Part shown: one piece after another, positions 1-4,424 of the stretch
Layout: each line of letters starts with the position of its first letter
Position numbering within the stretch: the stretch's first letter is position 1
NCBI GenBank assembly: GCA_964484095.1
Contig: CAZAEB010000030.1
Location: forward strand, 1 to 6,376
From: CAZAEB01 sp964484095
GTDB lineage: Bacteria > Patescibacteriota > Microgenomatia > UBA12405 > BS750m-G30
DNA length: 6,376 nucleotides
Direction of reading: 5' to 3'
Notes under the pieces: generated by a model
Databases searched by the model: none
Told to the model about the DNA's origin: nothing
What the model saw: only the letters and a program-made list of their open reading frames with translations
Position numbers and translations under genes: made by a program

Positions 1-55
<55 letters not shown>

Positions 56-69
56 GATAGTATTAATAT

Positions 70-144
70 GGTGGCCGTAGCTCAGTTGGTTAGAGCATCT
101 GCCTGTGGAGCAGAGGGTCGGGGGTTCGAATCCCCTCGGTCACC
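70..144 (+). tRNA. tRNA-His(GUG)
   Basis: Acceptor strands GTGGCCG (71-77) and CGGTCAC (137-143) pair, with one G.T. The anticodon stem TCTGC/GCAGA holds the loop CTGTGGA, giving anticodon GTG. A G at position 70 can serve as the extra G-1, pairing with discriminator C144, which is the histidyl-tRNA synthetase identity element. Because C144 is the discriminator, the apparent CCA at 144-146 is really C73 followed by CA, so CCA is not fully encoded. It lies 15 nt after the tRNA-Gly(GCC) CCA and 7 nt before tRNA-Ser, so it is probably part of one polycistronic precursor. Confidence 0.95.
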
Positions 145-151
145 CAAAAAT

Positions 152-238
152 GGAAGAGTCGCCTAGTGGCCGATGGCACCGGTTTGCTAAACCGGGTCCC
201 CTAAACAGGACACGCGGGTTCGAATCCCGCCTCTTCCG
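152..238 (+). tRNA. tRNA-Ser(GCU)
   Basis: This is a class II tRNA with a long variable arm (about 196-212). Acceptor strands GGAAGAG (152-158) and CTCTTCC (231-237) pair fully, with discriminator G238 as usual for serine. The anticodon stem CCGGT/ACCGG (179-195) holds the loop TTGCTAA, giving anticodon GCT, which reads AGC and AGU. The discriminator is followed by CCG, so CCA is not encoded. The U36-A37 context makes it a plausible t6A37-carrying tRNA. Confidence 0.95.
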
Positions 239-250
239 CCGGTTGTTTAT

Positions 251-324
251 CGGAGAGTAGCGCAGATGGCTAGCGCGCACGCTTTGGGAGCGTGAGGTCG
301 CGGGTTCGAATCCCGCCTCTCCGA
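251..324 (+). tRNA. tRNA-Pro(UGG)
   Basis: Acceptor strands CGGAGAG (251-257) and CTCTCCG (317-323) form a full stem with the C1-G72 pair usual for bacterial proline tRNAs, and discriminator A324. The anticodon stem CACGC/GCGTG holds the loop TTTGGGA, giving anticodon TGG, which can read all CCN codons by wobble. The T arm is GCGGG-TTCGAAT-CCCGC. The next bases are CAT, so CCA is not encoded. It lies 12 nt after tRNA-Ser. Confidence 0.95.
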
Positions 325-339
325 CATAAAAACAGATAT

Positions 340-415
340 GCGGTGGTAGCTCAGCTGGTAGAGCATCTCCCTTCCAAGGAGAAGGTCGCCGGTTCGATCC
401 CGGTCCGCCGCTCCA
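340..415 (+). tRNA. tRNA-Gly(UCC)
   Basis: Acceptor strands GCGGTGG (340-346) and CCGCCGC (405-411) pair with one T.G wobble; the discriminator is T412. The anticodon stem TCTCC/GGAGA holds the loop CTTCCAA, giving anticodon TCC, which reads GGA and GGG. CCA is encoded at 413-415. Together with the first tRNA-Gly it is one of only two tRNAs of the ten here that carry a genomic CCA. Only one base (416) separates its CCA from tRNA-Arg(UCU), so the two must be cut from a common transcript. Confidence 0.95.
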
Positions 416-416
416 G

Positions 417-490
417 GTCCTCGTAGCTCAGTTGGATAGAGCAGCTCCCTTCTAAGGAGCAGGTCGGGGGTTCGAATCCTCCCGGGGACG
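417..490 (+). tRNA. tRNA-Arg(UCU)
   Basis: Acceptor strands GTCCTCG (417-423) and CGGGGAC (483-489) pair with one T.G wobble; the discriminator is G490, normal for arginine. The anticodon stem GCTCC/GGAGC holds the loop CTTCTAA, giving anticodon TCT, which reads AGA and AGG. The T arm GGGGG-TTCGAAT-CCTCC has one G.T. CAA follows the discriminator, so CCA is not encoded. It is the last member of the leading array. No clear intrinsic terminator separates it from the gene starting at 531. Confidence 0.95.
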
Positions 491-519
491 CAAACGTAAA
501 AAATCTTAATTTAACTTAA

Positions 520-525
520 TAAAAT
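520..525 (+). promoter_or_regulatory. Possible -10 element for the DUF5680-like gene
   Basis: TAAAAT ends 5 nt before the ATG at 531, so any transcript started from it would be leaderless or nearly so. No good -35 or TG extension is visible. The gene could equally be read through from the tRNA array. This is weak, composition-prone evidence. Confidence 0.25.
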
Positions 526-530
526 CAATA

Positions 531-1001
531 ATGAACATGGAAAATCTAAAACGATTCTTAATCGATTCAAACAAGGCTGGGTACGCTGGCGGTAAAAACA
601 AAAGGTGGATCAAAGAACCGGATGGCTCGACCACCATCTCTTTTGAGAAAGGCTTTTGGAGGTCTCATGACAACTTTTTTGGCGGTGAGCCATACGGAGG
701 GAGAACTGTGGTGTTTTATAAAGGTAACCCCGCATGGATAATGATCTATTACGGTTGGGTGGTTAAAGGAGCAGAAACAGATCCTTTATATGAAGTTTTG
801 AGAAATGGCTTGATGCAAATGCCTAAAGATTATCCATATCGCGGGCCAAGAGAATATAAAAAAGGCAAATATGTTTATAGCAACTCCTGGAAAGGCGAAG
901 TTGATAGATTTTCTGGAAAAGAGCAGATTGCTCAAGGTGATGAGTTGATATATAAAGCTAATTATATTGGTGGCTTGATCGATCAGAAAACAAGAGTATA
1001 A
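531..1001 (+). CDS. DUF5680 domain-containing protein
   Basis: A 156-residue, probably cytoplasmic protein without a signal peptide or membrane segment. It resembles the DUF5680 family, whose members occur alone or attached to XRE-type DNA-binding domains and have no established biochemical role. Family-like blocks are an N-terminal helix LKRFLIDSNKAGYAGG (6-21), an aromatic/Gly-rich core around FFGGEPYGG (49-57) leading to VVFYKGNPAWIMIYYG (60-75), a PYRGP block (102-106), GEVDRFSGKEQI (122-133), and the C-terminal YKANYIGGLI (141-150). The domain fills the whole protein, so no DNA-binding part is present. ATG 531 is the first start; ATG 537 (Met3) is an equally possible one. There is no Shine-Dalgarno sequence. 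The stop lies 11 nt from the 3' end of the convergent tRNA-Leu. The family call rests on recalled motif resemblance, not on a search. Confidence 0.8.
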   Translation: MNMENLKRFLIDSNKAGYAGGKNKRWIKEPDGSTTISFEKGFWRSHDNFFGGEPYGGRTVVFYKGNPAWIMIYYGWVVKGAETDPLYEVLRNGLMQMPKDYPYRGPREYKKGKYVYSNSWKGEVDRFSGKEQIAQGDELIYKANYIGGLIDQKTRV

Positions 1002-1012
1002 AACCAGCTTTG

Positions 1013-1097
1013 TGCCGCGGGTGGGGATCGAACCCACACGCTCATAAAGAACACAAGATTTTAAGTCTTGCCTGTCTACCAGTTCCAGCACCGCGGC
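1013..1097 (-). tRNA. tRNA-Leu(UAA)
   Basis: Read on the minus strand, acceptor GCCGCGG (1097-1091) pairs perfectly with CCGCGGC (1020-1014), and the discriminator is A (1013), as expected for leucine. The anticodon stem CAAGA/TCTTG holds the loop CTTAAAA, giving anticodon TAA, which reads UUA and UUG. It is class II with a long variable arm and a T arm GTGGG-TTCGATC-CCCAC. The bases after the discriminator are CAA, so CCA is not encoded. It is convergent with the DUF5680-like gene. An extended -10 lies immediately upstream. Confidence 0.95.
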
Positions 1098-1105
1098 CTG
1101 AAGTT

Positions 1106-1114
1106 ATTTTACCA
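1106..1114 (-). promoter_or_regulatory. Extended -10 promoter for tRNA-Leu(UAA)
   Basis: The minus strand reads TGGTAAAAT, an extended -10 (TGN plus hexamer TAAAAT at 1111-1106). The predicted start is near 1099, only about 2 nt before the mature 5' end at 1097. The -35 region is poor. The same nine bases recur within the start region of the DRG-like gene. Confidence 0.5.
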
Positions 1115-1189
1115 TCTTCGTAAAAAAATAAACCAACCAAAAAAGGAGAAGCGTTGCCTGGATTGAAATAAAAAAACATCACATTTTTC

Positions 1190-1198
1190 TGATATAAT
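1190..1198 (+). promoter_or_regulatory. Consensus extended -10 producing a leaderless mRNA
   Basis: TGATATAAT is a TG extension one base before a perfect TATAAT (1193-1198). Six bases separate TATAAT from the A of the ATG at 1205, which places the expected transcription start exactly on that A. No convincing -35 is visible at the normal distance, consistent with an extended -10 promoter. The transcript should therefore be leaderless. Confidence 0.75.
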
Positions 1199-1204
1199 CC
1201 TATA

Positions 1205-1666
1205 ATGAGCATCTACGAAAAAGACATCCTGGATTTGTTTGCTTGTCTGGAATCTGAACTGACTCAAGAATTTGAAGAAGTAAAAGGTTTGTTGGCGACT
1301 AAAACACACCGACCCCCATACTTAACCCACGGAGCGGTTGTTCACACGGAAACAGTTTCATACTGCCATTCTGCATCCTTTGAAAGCCTAACCGAAGCCT
1401 TTATGGAACTAATGGGATCCAAAGCCAATTTTATATCAAGTGAAAAACAAATTTTAATATCAAGACCAGGTGCTGAAATACCCAACATTGAACCGGCTCC
1501 AGTAATGAAGTCTTCAGAAACAACTACACTAGATGAAAACCTTGATCCGGTTGTTCTTTTTGGAAAACTGCTTGGAATATACAACCGAGGAACAGAATAT
1601 TCCACAGATACGGTGTTCCACCTGCTTGCAACTGCCATCGGTGAAACTTCTGAAATCAATTCTTAG
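1205..1666 (+). CDS. Hypothetical protein, 153 residues
   Basis: I do not recognise a family. The protein has no signal peptide or transmembrane segment and is probably cytoplasmic. Residues 1-30 form an acidic amphipathic helix (YEKDILDLFACLESELTQEFEEVKGLL). The middle has a His/Thr-rich stretch (39-55) with scattered His and Cys residues but no clear metal-binding spacing. The centre to C-terminus has a Pro-rich linker (PGAEIPNIEPAPV, 89-101) followed by a second helical part (112-147). Coding is supported by its own strong promoter, by the start falling exactly at the predicted transcription start, and by an uninterrupted frame that ends 7 nt before tRNA-Gln. A minus-strand frame inside it (1342-1659) has no such support. 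Confidence 0.7.
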   Translation: MSIYEKDILDLFACLESELTQEFEEVKGLLATKTHRPPYLTHGAVVHTETVSYCHSASFESLTEAFMELMGSKANFISSEKQILISRPGAEIPNIEPAPVMKSSETTTLDENLDPVVLFGKLLGIYNRGTEYSTDTVFHLLATAIGETSEINS

Positions 1667-1673
1667 TCACTTG

Positions 1674-1744
1674 TTCGGGGACATGGATTCGAACCACGAT
1701 TCGCAGCTTCAAAGGCTGCCGTCCTACCATTAGACGATCCCCGA
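1674..1744 (-). tRNA. tRNA-Gln(UUG)
   Basis: Read on the minus strand, acceptor TCGGGGA (1744-1738) pairs with TCCCCGA (1681-1675). The U1-A72 first pair is a glutamine identity feature; the discriminator is A (1674). The anticodon stem GCAGC/GCTGC holds the loop CTTTGAA, giving anticodon TTG. The T arm is CGTGG-TTCGAAT-CCATG with one G.T. The bases after the discriminator are CAA, so CCA is not encoded. It is convergent with the 153-residue protein gene, with a 7-nt gap. Confidence 0.94.
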
Positions 1745-1818
1745 ATAATTTATGATAAATTGCCAAGTAATGATATCATATTAAAGCTAAAATATCCCGA
1801 TTTTAAAAAAAATATCTC

Positions 1819-3075
1819 ATGAAAGATCACAAAAATAGAATAATTAATTTACTCGACAAAAACAATAAAACATTTTTGGTCCATAGCTTGGGTTGTCGAA
1901 CCAACATGGCCGAAGCTTATCAAATAGCCGGATGGTTAGAATCGCTAGGATATATACCAACCAACATTAATCCTGGAGTTATTATAATTAACACCTGCGC
2001 AGTTACAAAAAAAGGTCTTTCTGAATCTGTAAGATCGGTAAAAACTTTCCAGAAAAAATATCCTGATAGTAAAGTGGTGGCTGTTGGATGTGGAGTGAAT
2101 AATAATATTGAACGATTTAGTAGCGCTGATTTAGTTGTCAGTAATGAAGAAAAAGAAGAAATAATTAAGGATAAATACTTTATACATTCGAAAAAGGTTA
2201 GTAGTTTTTCCAAATCAGCAAGGTTGCTTTTAAGAATCCAGTCCGGCTGTAATCATTTTTGTTCTTACTGTATAGTTCCATACTTAAGAAAAGAAATTAT
2301 AAGCTGTTCCCCTAAGGAAATTGTCATCAAAATTATCAAGGCTCAAAAACATGGCTACAAAGAAGTTATTTTAACCGGAACTAATTTAGGACTATATAGA
2401 AAAGATAGTAGCTATTGCCTTACTAATCTTATTGAGGCAATTTTATCTAAAACTAAAATTCCCAGAATAGGTTTGGGATCAATAAATTACGAGGCCTTTA
2501 ACTCAAAACTTATAAAACTATTTAAAAATGAGTGGAGAAAGGGGAGTAGTGGAAGATTAAATCGGTATTTACATATTCCACTCCAATCAGCAAGTGATAA
2601 AATTCTTAAAAAAATGAACCGGCCATACTCGTCTAAGGAATTTCAGGTTCTACTTTCCAACCTTTCGGAAAACATTCCGCTTTTGGGAATTGGCACTGAT
2701 ATTATTGTCGGTTTTCCCGGAGAATCTGATAAAGACTTTCAAAAAACCGTTTCTTTTATCAGAAAAAATTCTTTTTCTCGTCTTCATATATTCAGATATA
2801 GTCCCAGAAAAAACACTTTGGCTGAGAAAATGGAAAAAGAGTGGGGAATAGTTGATCCAAAAAAGGTCAGTAAAAGAGCAAAAATACTTCGCCAAATTGG
2901 AAAAGAAAAAGAGGCAGTATTTAGAAAAAAAATTACCGGCAAAACATTGCCGGTACTGTTTCTAAAAAAGAAAAGCAAGAATAGCTGGTACGGGCTTACC
3001 GATAACTATCGACAAATAATATTCAAGTCAGAAAAAAGTCTTCGCGGTAAAATTAGAAAAATTAAAATCTCTTGA
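1819..3075 (+). CDS. mtaB: tRNA A37 methylthiotransferase, MtaB-like (radical SAM)
   Basis: A 418-residue cytoplasmic enzyme of the MiaB/MtaB family. MtaB adds a methylthio group to C2 of t6A37 in tRNAs reading ANN codons, using two [4Fe-4S] clusters and S-adenosylmethionine. The N-terminal domain (about 18-125) carries the auxiliary-cluster cysteines C26 (SLGCRTN), C60 (NTCAVT) and C91 (GCG). The radical SAM motif CNHFCSYC gives C144, C148 and C151. HIPLQSASD (252-260) and GTDIIVGFPGE (292-302) are family barrel motifs. A TRAM-like C-terminus (about 372-418) includes WYGLTDNY. All six cluster cysteines are present and the length is normal. MtaB is preferred over MiaB or RimO from the LGCRTN and CIVPYLR contexts; the subfamily is less certain than the family. 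No Shine-Dalgarno sequence precedes ATG 1819. The 3' end overlaps the convergent GTPase gene by 14 bp. Confidence 0.88.
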   Translation: MKDHKNRIINLLDKNNKTFLVHSLGCRTNMAEAYQIAGWLESLGYIPTNINPGVIIINTCAVTKKGLSESVRSVKTFQKKYPDSKVVAVGCGVNNNIERFSSADLVVSNEEKEEIIKDKYFIHSKKVSSFSKSARLLLRIQSGCNHFCSYCIVPYLRKEIISCSPKEIVIKIIKAQKHGYKEVILTGTNLGLYRKDSSYCLTNLIEAILSKTKIPRIGLGSINYEAFNSKLIKLFKNEWRKGSSGRLNRYLHIPLQSASDKILKKMNRPYSSKEFQVLLSNLSENIPLLGIGTDIIVGFPGESDKDFQKTVSFIRKNSFSRLHIFRYSPRKNTLAEKMEKEWGIVDPKKVSKRAKILRQIGKEKEAVFRKKITGKTLPVLFLKKKSKNSWYGLTDNYRQIIFKSEKSLRGKIRKIKIS

Positions 3076-4180
3076 CTAGATAAACAATATCTCCATCCTC
3101 AAGACGATAGTTTAAAGAAACTTTTTGACCGGGAAATTTTACTTTCTTTCCCCAGACCAAAGCGCCTGTTACCAGCTCAGTCCAGTCAGAGTTAATTTTC
3201 TCAACCATTTTTTTTATTCCAATTCCTTTACTTATGATAAGGGGGTCTTTTTCTGGTTTTTGTTTTACATGCTTTTTAAGATATATGCGAATAAATTCAA
3301 GATTGGCCCAAATTCTCTCCTTAAGATCCTGCATGCCCTCTCCTTTGTGGGCACTAATAAAAACAGGATTGCTAATTGCTTTAGTTATGTTTTTTCTATC
3401 TATCTCCTTTAAATCTTCGGATTTGTTAATAACTATAATTGCGGGTAGATATCTTCTGTTTTTTGAAAGAGCGTCAATAAGCAAACCTAAGTCTTTTATC
3501 GACTCCCGAAATACTACTTCTGCGTTTTTATAGCCAAACTCCTCAACTATTTTTCTTACAGTTTCATCAGGAAAAGATCTAAAAGGATCGATTATCTTGA
3601 TCGAACCTCTAAAAGTCTTTTTTATCTCAATTTTTGGAGGGGTTTGATTTAATCTAAAACCAGCCCTGCCAAGCTCCTTAATTATTTTTTGAAACTGAGA
3701 AAAATTGTCTTTGTCAGTTACTAATAAAAAAAGATCAGTGGTCCTGGCCACAGAAAGAATTCTTTTCCCTCCTCCTTTTCCCAAAGATCCCTCGTCAATT
3801 AATCCGGGCAGATCAAAAAGCTGAATTTTTGCTCCTTTAAGATTCATCATTCCGGGAATAACCTGAGTAGTAGTAAAGTCATAGCTTCCAACCGGAGAAT
3901 TAGTATTGGCAAAAGTATTTAAAATAGTTGATTTTCCCACTGAGGGAGGACCAATAATCGCAACCGTTGCGTCCCCCTGTTTCCTAACTCCAAAGCCTCG
4001 GCTACCACCACCAGAACCTCCTCCCTCATAGAAGCTTTCTCTTAACTTAGCCAGCTTAGCTCGAAGTAAGCCAATGTGATGCTCAGTACCTTTATGATAA
4101 GGAGTTTCTCTGATCTCTTTTTCAATCTCAGATATTTTTTCCTGTACCTTTGAATCAATCATATGAACTGATTTTACCAT
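3062..4180 (-). CDS. DRG-family GTPase with C-terminal TGS domain
   Basis: A 372-residue GTPase resembling the OBG-superfamily DRG/Rbg proteins, which associate with ribosomes and translation in eukaryotes and archaea. The helical N-terminus carries the DRG signature TPYHKGTEHHIGLLRAKLAK (26-45), then a Gly-rich linker (53-61). G1 is GPPSVGKST (77-85), G2 lies in YDFTTTQ (100-106), G3 is DLPG (123-126), G4 is NKSE (252-255) and G5 is ISAHKGEG (275-282). An S5D2L-like insert (about 165-230) includes GFRLNQTPP. A TGS domain (about 297-372) contains WGKKVKFPGQKV and ends DGDIVYLV. The G4 motif has Glu where NKxD is usual. Met7 (codon 4162-4160) is a good alternative start: TGGTAAAAT just upstream would begin a transcript 2 nt before it, and the shorter N-terminus fits DRG proteins well. 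Confidence 0.9.
   Translation of the reverse strand: MVKSVHMIDSKVQEKISEIEKEIRETPYHKGTEHHIGLLRAKLAKLRESFYEGGGSGGGSRGFGVRKQGDATVAIIGPPSVGKSTILNTFANTNSPVGSYDFTTTQVIPGMMNLKGAKIQLFDLPGLIDEGSLGKGGGKRILSVARTTDLFLLVTDKDNFSQFQKIIKELGRAGFRLNQTPPKIEIKKTFRGSIKIIDPFRSFPDETVRKIVEEFGYKNAEVVFRESIKDLGLLIDALSKNRRYLPAIIVINKSEDLKEIDRKNITKAISNPVFISAHKGEGMQDLKERIWANLEFIRIYLKKHVKQKPEKDPLIISKGIGIKKMVEKINSDWTELVTGALVWGKKVKFPGQKVSLNYRLEDGDIVYLVKRF
4171..4179 (-). promoter_or_regulatory. Extended -10 inside the annotated start of the DRG-like gene
   Basis: The minus strand reads TGGTAAAAT (4179-4171), with hexamer TAAAAT. The predicted start is near 4164, 2 nt before the in-frame ATG at 4162-4160. If used, it gives a near-leaderless mRNA and a 366-residue protein starting at Met7. 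The -35 region is poor. An alternative -10 on the same strand, AATAAT at 4205-4200, would instead serve the ATG at 4180. Confidence 0.4.
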
Positions 4181-4184
4181 TAGC

Positions 4185-4213
4185 TTAAAAAACAGGTAGA
4201 TTATTGCTATAAT
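4185..4213 (+). promoter_or_regulatory. Promoter for the tRNA-Arg(UCG)/tRNA-Lys(CUU) pair
   Basis: TGCTATAAT (4205-4213) is a consensus extended -10 with a perfect TATAAT at 4208-4213. TTAAAA (4185-4190) lies 17 bp upstream as a moderate -35. The predicted start near 4220 leaves a leader of about 23 nt before tRNA-Arg. The -10 sits in the second half of a perfect inverted repeat. Confidence 0.7.
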
Positions 4214-4218
4214 CTACC
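4187..4218 (-). terminator. Possible intrinsic terminator on the minus strand
   Basis: Read on the minus strand, a 10-bp perfect stem with loop AGCA (4218-4195) is followed by TG and six T residues (4192-4187). That is the layout of an intrinsic terminator, though only three stem pairs are G-C. It could stop minus-strand transcripts arriving from the operon at 5568-4415 before they enter the DRG-like gene. The same bases hold the tRNA promoter on the other strand, so the role is uncertain. Confidence 0.35.
4195..4218. repeat. Perfect 10-bp inverted repeat with 4-nt loop
   Basis: Arms GGTAGATTAT (4195-4204) and ATAATCTACC (4209-4218) are exact inverted copies around TGCT. The repeat lies between the divergent DRG-like gene and the tRNA-Arg/Lys unit and covers the extended -10 of the latter. 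It could be an operator, a terminator hairpin, or both. Confidence 0.9.
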
Positions 4219-4242
4219 GGCACTTGAAAAGAAAAGTTTATT

Positions 4243-4315
4243 GCGTCTGTAGCTCAATGGATAGAGCGCCTGTCTTCGGAACAGGAGGCTGGGGGTTCAA
4301 CTCCCTCCAGACGCG
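4243..4315 (+). tRNA. tRNA-Arg(UCG)
   Basis: Acceptor strands GCGTCTG (4243-4249) and CAGACGC (4308-4314) pair perfectly; the discriminator is G4315. The anticodon stem CCTGT/ACAGG holds the loop CTTCGGA, giving anticodon TCG, which reads CGA and CGG. The T arm GGGGG-TTCAACT-CCCTC has one G.T and keeps A58. CAC follows the discriminator, so CCA is not encoded. It is the first gene of a two-tRNA unit with its own promoter. Confidence 0.95.
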
Positions 4316-4330
4316 CACTAAAAGAAATTT

Positions 4331-4403
4331 GCGCCCGTAGCTCAACTGGCAGAGCACCCGCCTCTTAAGCGGTAGGTTGAGGGTTCGATTCCCCCCGGGC
4401 GCA
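4331..4403 (+). tRNA. tRNA-Lys(CUU)
   Basis: Acceptor strands GCGCCCG (4331-4337) and CGGGCGC (4396-4402) pair perfectly; the discriminator is A4403. The loop CTCTTAA gives anticodon CTT, which reads AAG. Two stem positions do not pair: C27/U43 at the outer end of the anticodon stem (CCCGC/GCGGT) and A50/C64 in the T stem (GAGGG/CCCCC). The gene otherwise looks intact. CAA follows the discriminator, so CCA is not encoded. It lies 15 nt after tRNA-Arg(UCG) and is probably cotranscribed with it. The U36-A37 context makes it a likely t6A or ms2t6A substrate. Confidence 0.92.
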
Positions 4404-4404
4404 C

Positions 4405-4424
4405 AAAAAAATCTTTACAGATTT
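4405..4424 (-). terminator. Weak candidate terminator of the minus-strand operon
   Basis: Read on the minus strand, AAATCT-GTAA-AGATTT (4424-4409) forms a 6-bp hairpin with a GNRA-type GUAA loop, and the T-run continues from the stem to 4405. The stop codon TAA of the membrane-protein gene lies inside the loop. The stem has a single G-C pair, so it would be weak. Confidence 0.3.

Noticed and set aside
144..146. Apparent encoded CCA at the end of tRNA-His
   Set aside because: Pairing of the acceptor stem and the G-1/C73 pair make C144 the discriminator, leaving only CA.
786..1091. 101-codon minus-strand frame across tRNA-Leu and the DUF5680-like gene
   Set aside because: It starts inside tRNA-Leu and is antisense to a better supported gene; the N-terminus is just translated tRNA sequence.
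1342..1659. 105-codon minus-strand frame inside the 153-residue gene
   Set aside because: It has no promoter or recognisable motif, while the + strand frame has a consensus promoter exactly at its start.
1761..1766. TTGGCA on the minus strand as a -35 for tRNA-Gln
   Set aside because: A 17-bp spacer from it would put the -10 inside the tRNA itself, so it cannot serve as the -35.
1770..1779. Palindrome ATGATATCAT between tRNA-Gln and the MtaB-like gene
   Set aside because: It is short and AT-rich, has no second copy and no clear promoter alignment, so chance is likely.
4243..4403. tRNA-associated integration (att) site
   Set aside because: No integrase gene and no repeated tRNA 3' end segment was found in the window.
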